Shown piece by piece: positions 7,507 to 13,595 of a stretch of DNA of 16,996 nt. The DNA lies in NCBI GenBank assembly GCA_964402685.1, contig CAYODE010000074.1, forward strand, positions 1-16,996, given 5' to 3'. The notes under the pieces were generated by a model, which was not told where the DNA came from, searched no databases, and was given only the letters and a program-made list of their open reading frames with translations. Within the stretch, counting starts at the first letter, position 1. Each line of letters starts with the position of its first letter. The translations under genes were made by a program, and so were the position numbers. Origin of the DNA: Aestuariivita sp964402685. GTDB taxonomy: Bacteria > Pseudomonadota > Alphaproteobacteria > Rhodobacterales > Rhodobacteraceae.

Positions 7507-8777
7507 CCGGACTTCTGATCCTTTTTGTCTATATCGCAATTTTCGTAGGCGCATATTTCGCCATTAAGACGCTTGTGCAAACCACGCGTCGTGACTTCTC
7601 ATCCCTCAAAACGGTGACTTTTGGCGATGAAAGCGCCGTTGTATCGAACCGCTGGGCCTCGGTCATTTCGGTTGCCACGATCTTTTTGATCTGGGGTTCG
7701 TTCACCGGCTCGAACTGGGTGCCCGGTTTCTTGCAAGCACCAGGGCCTTTCATCGGTGAGACATCCTTTACCTACACCCTAGATGACGGCAACGGGGCGA
7801 CAGACGACGCGACCGTCTTTGTTCGCGTCGTGGATTTCGGCGAAGATGCCGAGAATTTCGAGGTCGAACCCGGCGAGGGTATGGCCAAGGATGACGCCCT
7901 GTCGATGAATGCCTCCCGCTCAAAAACGTTGATCTTTGATCGCAACGATGATGCGAAGCGGTCGGACGGCGCCTCTGTTGTGGCAATCGATGGGCAACCC
8001 ATTTCGATTGGTGCTCCGGTTGTGACAGACAAGGGTCGCTTTGCGCTCACCGACAAAGGCGCGATTAGCTACAGTCCCCCCGCGGGCCTGCAGATGGATC
8101 CGGTGTATCTGCCGCCGCCCGAGGCCGTGGTAGAACGTCTTGGTGAGATCGCAACAGATGGCTATCGCAATTTCACCCTGCTTGAACACCTGGGGTATTC
8201 ATTGTTCCGCGTTATCGGGGGCTTCTTCTTCGGTGCGCTTTTGGGCATTCCATTGGGTTATGCCATGGGCCTCAACGGTTGGTTCCGGGGGTGGTTTGAT
8301 CCGATCGTGGAATTCATGCGCCCTGTGCCGCCTCTGGCGCTTATCCCGCTGGTCATTATCTGGTTCGGCATTGGCGAGGTCGGAAAGATTATCCTGCTCT
8401 TCCTCGCTGCCTTGTGGATCATGGCGATTGCCGCCCGTTCTGGCGTATCAGGTGTCAGGATTACCAAGGTGCATGCTGCCTATTCTCTAGGGGCCAGCAA
8501 GTGGCAGATCATGCGCTACGTGATCATTCCGAACTCATTGCCTGACATCTTCACCGGTGCCCGTGTGGCCATGGGTGTTTGCTGGGGCACCGTGGTTGCG
8601 GCGGAACTTGTGGCCGCGAGCCAAGGCGCCGGTATGATGATCATGGTCGCGTCAAAGTTCACCCTGACCGATATCGTCATCATGGGCATCATTCTTATCG
8701 GCATCATCGGTTTTGGTATCGATATGCTGATGCGCTGGGCTGAACGCATTCTGGTTCCCTGGAAGGGTAAAGGCTAA
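7503..8777 (+). CDS. tauC: Taurine ABC transporter permease with an extra periplasmic domain
   Basis: The membrane subunit of the taurine importer. Its core (about residues 200-424) is a standard TauC/SsuC permease: LPPPEAVVERL, then membrane helices, with the ATPase-docking EAA loop AAYSLGASKWQIMRYVIIP at 325-343. Unusual parts precede it: an additional N-terminal helix (3-22), a basic cytoplasmic link (23-50), a second helix (51-70) and a soluble segment of about 115 residues (85-198) that should lie in the periplasm. TauC proteins are normally about 260-280 residues; this one has 424. The permease at 13588-14379 in this window has no such insert. The reading frame is continuous, so this is not a frameshift artefact. 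The start overlaps the tauB stop (ATGA). Confidence 0.92.
   Translation: MTGLLILFVYIAIFVGAYFAIKTLVQTTRRDFSSLKTVTFGDESAVVSNRWASVISVATIFLIWGSFTGSNWVPGFLQAPGPFIGETSFTYTLDDGNGATDDATVFVRVVDFGEDAENFEVEPGEGMAKDDALSMNASRSKTLIFDRNDDAKRSDGASVVAIDGQPISIGAPVVTDKGRFALTDKGAISYSPPAGLQMDPVYLPPPEAVVERLGEIATDGYRNFTLLEHLGYSLFRVIGGFFFGALLGIPLGYAMGLNGWFRGWFDPIVEFMRPVPPLALIPLVIIWFGIGEVGKIILLFLAALWIMAIAARSGVSGVRITKVHAAYSLGASKWQIMRYVIIPNSLPDIFTGARVAMGVCWGTVVAAELVAASQGAGMMIMVASKFTLTDIVIMGIILIGIIGFGIDMLMRWAERILVPWKGKG
7755..8096 (+). other. Cadherin/VCBS-like Ig domain inserted in TauC, halves in swapped order
   Basis: TauC residues 85-198. The first part, SFTYTLDDGNGATDDATVFVRV, resembles the closing strands of bacterial cadherin-like/VCBS repeats, which typically read FTYTVSDGNGGTATATVTV. 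The later part, VVAIDGQPISIGAPV followed by GRFALTDKGAISYSPPAG, resembles the opening strands of the same repeats (DGQPVAVGTPV, then GTVTLNADGTFTYTPAAG). The order is therefore closing half first and opening half second, as in a circular permutation. The linker between them (about 111-145) is acidic. The resemblance is from pattern memory, not a profile search. Confidence 0.6.
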
Positions 8778-8828
8778 TTCAGTCACCGCGTCTGGGTGTG
8801 GTTGTGTTGTTAAACTGCCGCGCATTTG

Positions 8829-8885
8829 GGCAACTTTGAGAAAACTTGGTATATCTGGCGTCAATACACGCCAGATATAGTTGCC
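8829..8885. repeat. Bulged palindrome after tauC
   Basis: Inner perfect arms TATATCTGGCGT (8850-8861) and ACGCCAGATATA (8868-8879) surround a 6-base loop. Outer arms GGCAACT (8829-8835) and AGTTGCC (8879-8885) can pair as well (sharing A8879), leaving 14 bases bulged on the left. No T-run follows on either side, so it may be an operator or an RNA structure rather than a terminator. Confidence 0.6.
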
Positions 8886-8948
8886 ATACCGAAATGAGCA
8901 CATTATCGATACGCTCACAGGTGCATAGACGCGGTAATGCAAACTGAC

Positions 8949-8988
8949 AGCGAGGCTCAGACGCGCAAGCGTTCGGGCCTCGCTTTAG
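8949..8988 (+). terminator. Probable terminator of tauABC
   Basis: The stem AGCGAGGC / GCCTCGCT (8949-8956 and 8977-8984) carries an inner stem ACGC / GCGT with a GCAA loop, and is followed by TTAGTT. It lies 170 bases after the tauC stop. The T-tract is short, so termination strength is uncertain. Confidence 0.55.
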
Positions 8989-9004
8989 TTCTGAGTGTCG
9001 GAAT

Positions 9005-9175
9005 CAGAAAAGACGTCAGGTGCTCAGACGCGGTCTTCGCAATGCAACCACACGGGTTGCCCCTGACGTCTTCCTGAGCGGTAAGGTCCGCAAGCGGGCC
9101 TCTTGCTCAGCCACATCCACTGTTGCCAGCTTCCGCGACCACAACACTCCCGAGCCACTGCGTAGTGCCACGCTC
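9005..9175. ncRNA. Candidate structured RNA (cluster of stem-loops)
   Basis: Four stem-loops lie in a row. (1) An 11-bp stem AAGACGTCAGG / CCTGACGTCTT (9010-9020, 9062-9072) encloses two smaller hairpins (AGAC/GTCT near 9027-9037; GCAACC/GGTTGC 9044-9060). (2) GCTCAG/CTGAGC (9074-9110) has an inner stem GGTCCG/CGGGCC. (3) TGTTG/CAACA (9121-9146). (4) GAGC-CACT/AGTG-GCTC (9152-9175). On the minus strand the series ends in CTTTTCT, like a terminator; on the plus strand one pair is a G-U wobble that would be an A-C mismatch on the minus strand, so the transcribed strand is unresolved. It does not match tmRNA, RNase P, SRP or 6S RNA features that I know. Confidence 0.35.
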
Positions 9176-9457
9176 CTAAGAAAGGCGCCTAGCTCTCCAC
9201 ACCGTCCCTGATTTCGACACACATCGAATTCAATCCGAAAACCAAATCCGACCTGCACCTAGACCATGGGTGCGTTGCGTACACGCCAACCCCCGCTTTG
9301 CCGCGCGTTCTGGTTCGACCCGAAGGCGTTCCCGTCCCACTCCGCTGCGCTTTGGCCGCCGCGACCGCGTCGGACCGTGAAGTCCTCTGCGGTGAATTGA
9401 CTGTGGCAAATGCCCCGAATTTCGGCAAGAAAAATAATGACTTACATAGAAATTTCT

Positions 9458-9466
9458 TGTGGATAA
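9458..9466 (-). promoter_or_regulatory. Perfect DnaA box in an AT-rich patch
   Basis: TTATCCACA on the minus strand matches the DnaA 9-mer consensus exactly. A weaker copy (TGTGGAAAT on the plus strand) starts 23 bases later at 9481. The surroundings (9430-9490) are AT-rich. One good box is not enough to call an origin. Confidence 0.5.
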
Positions 9467-9548
9467 GTTGTTGATATCACTGTGGAAATTCGGTGGACGC
9501 TCGGCGTTTTCCAAGCCGCCTCAAGCAGTTGCACAAGAAAGGGGCATT

Positions 9549-9585
9549 TCGCAAAAAAACCGTCACAAAACTGCCTTTTTTGCGA
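9549..9585. repeat. A/T-armed inverted repeat
   Basis: TCGCAAAAAA (9549-9558) and TTTTTTGCGA (9576-9585) are perfect 10-bp arms around a 17-base centre. Six T follow no GC-rich stem, so it is not a classical terminator. The role is unknown. Confidence 0.45.
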
Positions 9586-9656
9586 TGGGCGGCAGCAATG
9601 TGGTGCCATTCAGGTTCGATTTATTGGGAAGACACGCCGTGAGAGATGACCTAGCT

Positions 9657-9668
9657 GAGTCGCGACTC
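9657..9668. repeat. 12-bp perfect palindrome
   Basis: GAGTCGCGACTC is flanked by GATGA (9645-9649) and TCATC (9669-9673), which extend the symmetry with a 7-base bulge on one side. It could be a protein-binding site. It lies 135 bases beyond the tRNA 5' end measured on the plus map, that is, downstream of the tRNA transcript. Confidence 0.4.
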
Positions 9669-9727
9669 TCATCAACTCGGGAAGGGCACCAACAAATGCG
9701 TTTGGTGATTGGTAAGTTGTGGGGAAA

Positions 9728-9803
<76 letters not shown>

Positions 9804-9841
9804 TGACCGAGATTTTCTCGTGCGCCGCTGAATAGGCGCAT

Positions 9842-9878
9842 CACCGGGCGGGATCAAGCAAAAAAACCCGCCCAGGTG
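9842..9878 (-). terminator. Stem-loop after the FYDLN gene, possible terminator
   Basis: CACC-GGGCGGG (9842-9852) pairs with CCCGCCC-a-GGTG (9867-9878), with one bulged base. Read on the minus strand, the gene's 3' end is followed by CACC-T-GGGCGGG, then a run of seven T inside the loop, then the second arm. The T-run lies in the loop instead of after the stem, so termination is plausible but not standard. Confidence 0.45.
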
Positions 9879-9886
9879 TGGCTGTT

Positions 9887-10210
9887 TTATTCTTCTTCTT
9901 CGGATGCGACGTCGGCGATTTCGTCTAGTGACACGTTATCATCGTCATCATCATCTTCGAGCAGATCATCATCCAGATCCACATCGACTGCATCATCTTC
10001 ATCCAGAACCGCATCATCATCTGCGTCAGCCGACTTGGCTTTGAGCGACGCCGCGTCTTCTGCATCAGCAGCAATCATCCGGGTCTTTGTTGTGTCCAGC
10101 TCAACCACTTCGCCAGTATACGGGCTAACGATAGGGTTGGCGTTCAGGTCATAGAAGCGCTTGCCGGTCGTTGGGCATACGCGCTTCGTGCCCCATTCTT
10201 CCTTGGGCAT
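9887..10210 (-). CDS. FYDLN-acid family protein (TIGR02300), function unknown
   Basis: Seen: 107 residues with the conserved head MPKEEWGTKRVC-PTTGKRFYDLN, then PIVSPYTGE, and a highly acidic tail: 27 of the last 47 residues are Asp or Glu, including a run of six Asp. This layout defines a small alphaproteobacterial family with no known function. The start at 10210 is set by a GAGGGG ribosome site 6 bases upstream and by the family N-terminus; a start at 10264 would add 18 non-conserved residues. The single CxxTG-type motif in the head resembles half of a zinc knuckle, but only one cysteine is present. The acidic tail suggests binding to a basic partner (protein or cation); this is inference. 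It is divergent from the YgjP-type gene. Confidence 0.93.
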   Translation of the reverse strand: MPKEEWGTKRVCPTTGKRFYDLNANPIVSPYTGEVVELDTTKTRMIAADAEDAASLKAKSADADDDAVLDEDDAVDVDLDDDLLEDDDDDDNVSLDEIADVASEEEE

Positions 10211-10283
10211 GGATATCCCCTCTAAAATGCTTGAGTCGTATCGACGATTCCGGTCACGTGCCATATGAGGTGGGCAGTGTCAA

Positions 10284-10312
10284 AGGCTTTGGCAAAAGCC
10301 TAGCCAAAGAGG
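10284..10312 (+). promoter_or_regulatory. Alternative hairpins over the ribosome site of the YgjP-type gene
   Basis: Two mutually exclusive stems share bases: AGGCTTT/AAAGCCT (10284-10290, 10295-10301) and CTTTGGC/GCCAAAG (10287-10293, 10303-10309). The right arm of the second overlaps the ribosome site AAAGAGG (10306-10312) that serves the GTG start at 10322. The arrangement could switch translation on or off, but no ligand or partner is evident. Confidence 0.4.
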
Positions 10313-10321
10313 CGAGCGTCA

Positions 10322-11014
10322 GTGACAGAACATGTGATTAAAGGTGACCCCCCGGTGACGGTTCATCTCCGTCAATCTGGTCGCGCGCGTCGCATCAGTC
10401 TCCGCGTTTCGCGACTGGACGGAAAAGTGACCCTGACCCATCCAAGTAGCGTGTCGGAACGGGTTGCTCTGGACTTTGCGTATGAACGCGCAGAGTGGCT
10501 AAGGGGTCATGTGTCCGACGTTCCCAGCCTTGTGCCGGTGGTGCTTGGGTCGTCAGTCATGGTCGAGGGAAACCTTCTGAATGTAGCACCGGGCACAGGT
10601 CGGCGTGTAACGATTTTAGGTGGATCTTTGCATGTGCCCGGCCCATCTGCGCAGGTGGGCCGCAAGTCGGCTAGTTTTCTAAAAACGCTGGCGAGAGAGC
10701 GATTGGTCTCCGCATCAGATCATTTTGCTGCCAAGCTGGGAAAGTCTTTTGAGCGCATTAGCTTACGCGATACCCGGTCCCGGTGGGGGTCGTGTTCGTC
10801 GCGCGGCACGCTGATGTATTCATGGCGCCTGATAATGGCTCCGCCAAATGTCTTGCGCTACGTGGCCGCACATGAGGTCGCCCATCTGGCCGAAATGAAT
10901 CATTCCAAAGCGTATTGGAACGCGCTCCACGAGATCCATGGCCCGTATGATGCGCCCCGGTCATGGCTGCGTGAACATGGTGGTCAATTGCACAGGTATC
11001 AGTTCACATCTTGA
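10322..11014 (+). CDS. YgjP-type zinc metallopeptidase (DUF45/M48-like)
   Basis: Seen: 230 residues of the YgjP/DUF45 (PF01863) type. The signature RWGSCSSRGTL (154-164) is followed by the zinc site HEVAH (His184, Glu185, His188) and a third ligand candidate in NHS (His194). There is no signal peptide or membrane helix, so it is cytoplasmic. Family knowledge: related to SprT and WSS1-like minigluzincins; the physiological substrate is mostly unknown. Start: a GTG at 10322, with AAAGAGG 9 bases upstream; the reading frame has no better ATG, and the conserved domain begins soon after (RISLRVSR). It is divergent from the FYDLN gene by 111 bases. The gene for the GntR regulator begins 31 bases after its stop but appears to have its own promoter. 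Confidence 0.9.
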   Translation: MTEHVIKGDPPVTVHLRQSGRARRISLRVSRLDGKVTLTHPSSVSERVALDFAYERAEWLRGHVSDVPSLVPVVLGSSVMVEGNLLNVAPGTGRRVTILGGSLHVPGPSAQVGRKSASFLKTLARERLVSASDHFAAKLGKSFERISLRDTRSRWGSCSSRGTLMYSWRLIMAPPNVLRYVAAHEVAHLAEMNHSKAYWNALHEIHGPYDAPRSWLREHGGQLHRYQFTS

Positions 11015-11039
11015 CCAGCGCAGATTTGTGATCACAAAT
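11011..11039 (+). promoter_or_regulatory. Promoter and 16-bp palindromic operator of the GntR gene
   Basis: ATTTGTGATCACAAAT (11024-11039) is a perfect 16-bp palindrome ending 6 bases before the regulator's ATG. Its TTGT...ACAA core resembles sites of FCD-type GntR proteins. A TTGACC -35 candidate (11011-11016) and, 17 bases on, a weak -10 (ACAAAT, 11034-11039) would place the operator across the promoter, fitting auto-repression. Transcription would then begin at or next to the ATG at 11046. Confidence 0.6.
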
Positions 11040-11045
11040 AGACGA

Positions 11046-11693
11046 ATGTTGATCAACGCACGTACCCCTGACGCGTCTTCCGCACATGACCGCGTTTATC
11101 GCGCGCTTCGTACGCGAATTATGCATGGGGAGATGGCGCCGGGACAGGCGCTGACGCTTCGGGGGATTGGCAAAGACTTCGACGTCTCTATGACACCCGC
11201 GCGTGAGGCGGTGCGCAGGCTCGTAGCGGAAGGTGCGCTTTTCTTATCGAATTCTGGGCGCGTCTCAACACCCGAACTGACAAACGAGCGGATCGAGGAA
11301 TTGGCCGCATTGCGCGCTTTGATCGAGGTGGAGTTAGCTAGTCGCGCCTTGCCCCGCGCGCACATCGCTCTGATCGAGCGGTTGCAGGCGATCAACGCGA
11401 ACATTGCCGAAGCCGTCGCGCAGCGGGACGCCGTGACCTATATCCGCACAAATCTCGAATTTCATCGCACGCTCTATCTGCGCGCCCAAGCGCCTGCCAT
11501 GTTGGCCATGGCAGAAACCGTTTGGCTGCAACTGGGCCCAACCATGCGCGCGCTTTATGGTCGTTTGCGTCGGACGGAGCCGCCGCAGTTTCACAAAATG
11601 ATCATTGCCGCGCTGAAGGCCGGGGACGAGCCGGGCCTTCGCCTTGCAGTGCGCTCAGATGTGACGCAAGGCCTAAAGATGCTTGCGGCGTAA
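11046..11693 (+). CDS. GntR-family transcriptional regulator (FCD/FadR type)
   Basis: Seen: 215 residues. A winged-helix DNA-binding domain spans about 12-78, with the family helix MTPAREAVRRLVAEGAL. An all-helical FCD ligand-binding domain spans about 85-210, with the metal-ligand-like motif NLEFHRTLY (His140). Family knowledge: such proteins usually repress nearby transport and catabolic genes until a small carboxylate or related ligand binds. Start: the ATG at 11046 fits the domain start. No ribosome site precedes it, and the in-frame ATG at 10938 would run into the upstream gene. The 82-base gap to the substrate-binding protein gene, same strand, suggests that it controls the importer-oxygenase group. 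The ligand cannot be read from the sequence. Confidence 0.9.
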   Translation: MLINARTPDASSAHDRVYRALRTRIMHGEMAPGQALTLRGIGKDFDVSMTPAREAVRRLVAEGALFLSNSGRVSTPELTNERIEELAALRALIEVELASRALPRAHIALIERLQAINANIAEAVAQRDAVTYIRTNLEFHRTLYLRAQAPAMLAMAETVWLQLGPTMRALYGRLRRTEPPQFHKMIIAALKAGDEPGLRLAVRSDVTQGLKMLAA

Positions 11694-11774
11694 GCCATCG
11701 CGCCAAGCTCATTCTCAGGTTGCGCGTCTCACCCTCCCACGCCTATCGTGGCGCTAGAAACGGGAGGAAAATCA

Positions 11775-12791
11775 ATGACCAGATTTACACGGCGCGGCGC
11801 GCTGGGCGTTATGGGTGGTGCTGCGACACTGCCGATGCTGGGCGCACCTGCCTTGGCAAATACCAAAATGACAGTGGGCGCCCTGCGCTTCACTAGCCAT
11901 GCGGCAAGTTTCGTAGCACTGGAACGAGGTTACTTTGCGGATGAAGGACTGGATGTTGAATTCCGCTTCTTCGAAGCCGCGCAGCCTATGGCCGTGGCCA
12001 TCGCATCTGGCGACGCAGATTACGCGGTCACAGCGATTTCCGGAGGCCTGATCAGCCTGGCCGAGAAGGGCGCGGCCAAAGTCATCGGCGGCGCGCTCAG
12101 CGAAGAGGCCGGAATTGACGGTCAAAAGATCCTTGCCTCAAACGCGGCCTATGATGCGGGTCTGACCAGCGCATCCATGCTCGACGGCAAGACCTATGCC
12201 GTCACGCAACCTGGGTCCTCATTCCATTATATGGGATCCAAGATTTCGGCTGCCGAAGGCGTCAGCGTCAGTTTCAAGCCGCTGCAGAAGGTCGGAGCGA
12301 TTATTGGCGCAATGAAGTCTGGTCAGGTGGATGCCTGGTCCATCGTGCCACATATCGCAAAGGGCCTTGCTGGAGCAGGCGCCGTGAAAATCATTGGCGA
12401 CGTGGCTGATTATTTGCCCGGCTATCAGGTGACGACCGTCTTCACCTCGGCCGAAAACGCCGCCAATGAACGCGCGAAAACCGAGGCGTTCCTGCGCGCC
12501 TTCTCACGCGGAGCAGATGATTTCAATGCGGCGCTGGTCGACAAGACTGCAGGTGCCGAGGCGGACGAAGAAATGGTCAAACTGATCCACAAATATGTCT
12601 ATGTGGACCGTCCATTTGAAAAGGCAGCTGGGCCCATCCGGAACGGCGCGATGCGGATCAATGCGAATGCCGCGCTGAACATGGCCTCTGTTCAGGATCA
12701 GCTCAGCTGGTTCCAATCTGAAGGTCTGGTCAAGGACTCGATCACAACAGACACCCTCGTCGACAGTTCGTATGTTGAGGTGACCAGCTAA
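11775..12791 (+). CDS. ABC transporter substrate-binding protein (NMT1/SsuA-like), Tat signal
   Basis: Seen: 338 residues. The N-terminus TRFTRRGALGVMGG holds a twin arginine (Arg6-Arg7) followed by a hydrophobic stretch and an ALA-N cleavage site near residue 28, so export by Tat is likely, unlike TauA, which has a Sec signal. The mature part is NMT1/THI5/SsuA-like: VALERGYFADEGLDVEF near the start, and repeated alpha/beta segments. Relatives bind nitrate, sulfonates, taurine or pyrimidines, so the family does not fix the ligand. Start: GGGAGGAAA lies 7 bases before the ATG at 11775. It follows the GntR gene and precedes the ATPase gene; a GC-rich hairpin lies in the 36-base gap. Confidence 0.9.
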   Translation: MTRFTRRGALGVMGGAATLPMLGAPALANTKMTVGALRFTSHAASFVALERGYFADEGLDVEFRFFEAAQPMAVAIASGDADYAVTAISGGLISLAEKGAAKVIGGALSEEAGIDGQKILASNAAYDAGLTSASMLDGKTYAVTQPGSSFHYMGSKISAAEGVSVSFKPLQKVGAIIGAMKSGQVDAWSIVPHIAKGLAGAGAVKIIGDVADYLPGYQVTTVFTSAENAANERAKTEAFLRAFSRGADDFNAALVDKTAGAEADEEMVKLIHKYVYVDRPFEKAAGPIRNGAMRINANAALNMASVQDQLSWFQSEGLVKDSITTDTLVDSSYVEVTS

Positions 12792-12798
12792 ACAGATT

Positions 12799-12820
12799 TG
12801 GGCGGGTCCCGGCCCGCCCA
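12799..12820 (+). promoter_or_regulatory. GC hairpin between receptor and ATPase genes
   Basis: TGGGCGGG / CCCGCCCA (12799-12806, 12813-12820) are 8-bp arms around a 6-base loop. It starts 8 bases after the receptor stop and ends 8 bases before the ATPase ATG at 12828. No T-run follows, so it is unlikely to be a full terminator; a 3' stabiliser of the receptor mRNA is a better guess. It occupies the place of a ribosome site. Confidence 0.6.
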
Positions 12821-12827
12821 TGTTCTC

Positions 12828-13595
12828 ATGGACCTGAAAGCGCAAAACATAACACACCGCTATGGCGACATGGTGGTGCTTGACGATGTCTCACTGGACA
12901 TTCCGGCGGGTGAGATCCTGTGCATCATTGGTCCGTCGGGCTGTGGAAAATCGACGTTATTGCGTCTCTTGGGTGGTTTGGAACAACCCGCTGAAGGGCA
13001 GATTTTGCAGCTGAGCCAGCCACCGCACGATAGCCTCAACCCGCTGACCTATGTCTTTCAGGACTTTGCCTTGCTCCCCTGGCGGACGGTTGAAGGCAAC
13101 GTGTCTCTGGTGCTGGAGGATCACAGCCTAGAGCGTCATGCCGCAGAAGCGATTATCGATGACGTTCTCACGCGGACCAAGCTTTTTGATTTCAAATCCG
13201 CCCTGCCGCGCCAGTTATCAGGCGGGATGAAACAGCGTGTCGCCATCGCGCGGGCTTTGGCCGTCAATCCGGCCGTCATGCTGTTGGACGAACCTTTGTC
13301 CGCGCTGGATGCCCAGACGCGTGAATTGCTGATGGACGACCTGATCGGTCTTTGGACACGCCAACCCTTCACGGGCGTGTACGTTACGCATAACCTGGCC
13401 GAAGCGGTGCGTTTGGGACATCGCATCGCCGTCCTTTCCCGCCGACCTGGACGGGTGCGTGACGTGCTTGAGGTTCCCCTAGATCTGAGCGATCGGCGCG
13501 CCGGTATGCCAGAGCTGGACGCGCTGCAAACACGCCTTTGGGAAATGATGCGGGACGAGGCACTGGCCGCAGATCAGGAATTGGCCGATGTCTGA
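12828..13595 (+). CDS. ABC transporter ATP-binding subunit (SsuB/TauB/NrtD type)
   Basis: Seen: 255 residues with Walker A GPSGCGKS (35-42), Q-loop Gln78 in VFQDFALLPWRTV (the LLPW form is typical of the nitrate/sulfonate/taurine subgroup), signature LSGGMKQR (130-137), Walker B VMLLDEP (150-156) and switch His188. It should power the importer encoded with it. Start: the ATG at 12828 gives the family-like N-terminus, but no ribosome site is visible because the hairpin takes its place; a TTG at 12798 lies at the hairpin edge and is less likely. The stop overlaps the permease start by 8 bases (ATGTCTGA), so the two are translated together. The substrate is unknown. Confidence 0.92.
   Translation: MDLKAQNITHRYGDMVVLDDVSLDIPAGEILCIIGPSGCGKSTLLRLLGGLEQPAEGQILQLSQPPHDSLNPLTYVFQDFALLPWRTVEGNVSLVLEDHSLERHAAEAIIDDVLTRTKLFDFKSALPRQLSGGMKQRVAIARALAVNPAVMLLDEPLSALDAQTRELLMDDLIGLWTRQPFTGVYVTHNLAEAVRLGHRIAVLSRRPGRVRDVLEVPLDLSDRRAGMPELDALQTRLWEMMRDEALAADQELADV

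Larger units (their letters stand above)
8778..9727. other. Gene-free, repeat-rich intergenic region
   Basis: These 950 bases lie between tauC and the tRNA gene. I find no reading frame here with a ribosome site and a recognisable product. Several inverted repeats are present (listed separately): a bulged palindrome at 8829-8885, a terminator-like hairpin at 8949-8988, a cluster of stem-loops at 9005-9175, an A/T-armed repeat at 9549-9585 and a palindrome at 9657-9668. There is also an AT-rich patch with a DnaA box (9430-9490). The stretch 9180-9430 is GC-rich and shows no clear structure. Confidence 0.75.

Noticed and set aside
9016..9258. An 80-codon minus-strand frame over the stem-loop cluster
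   Set aside because: Its sequence is dominated by the inverted repeats and no ribosome site precedes it; a structured RNA explains the region better, though a small protein is not excluded.
9189..9428. A 79-codon minus-strand frame in the GC-rich part of the intergenic region
   Set aside because: It is Arg/Ser/Thr-rich, of low complexity and unsupported by a ribosome site; it overlaps another frame equally good or bad.
9430..9490. Replication origin (oriC)
   Set aside because: There is only one perfect DnaA box, no set of boxes, and none of the usual origin neighbours (dnaA, hemE, gidA, parAB).
9876..10154. A serine-rich plus-strand frame
   Set aside because: It is the complement of the Asp/Glu-rich tail of the FYDLN protein; the Ser runs are the reverse reading of GAT/GAC repeats.
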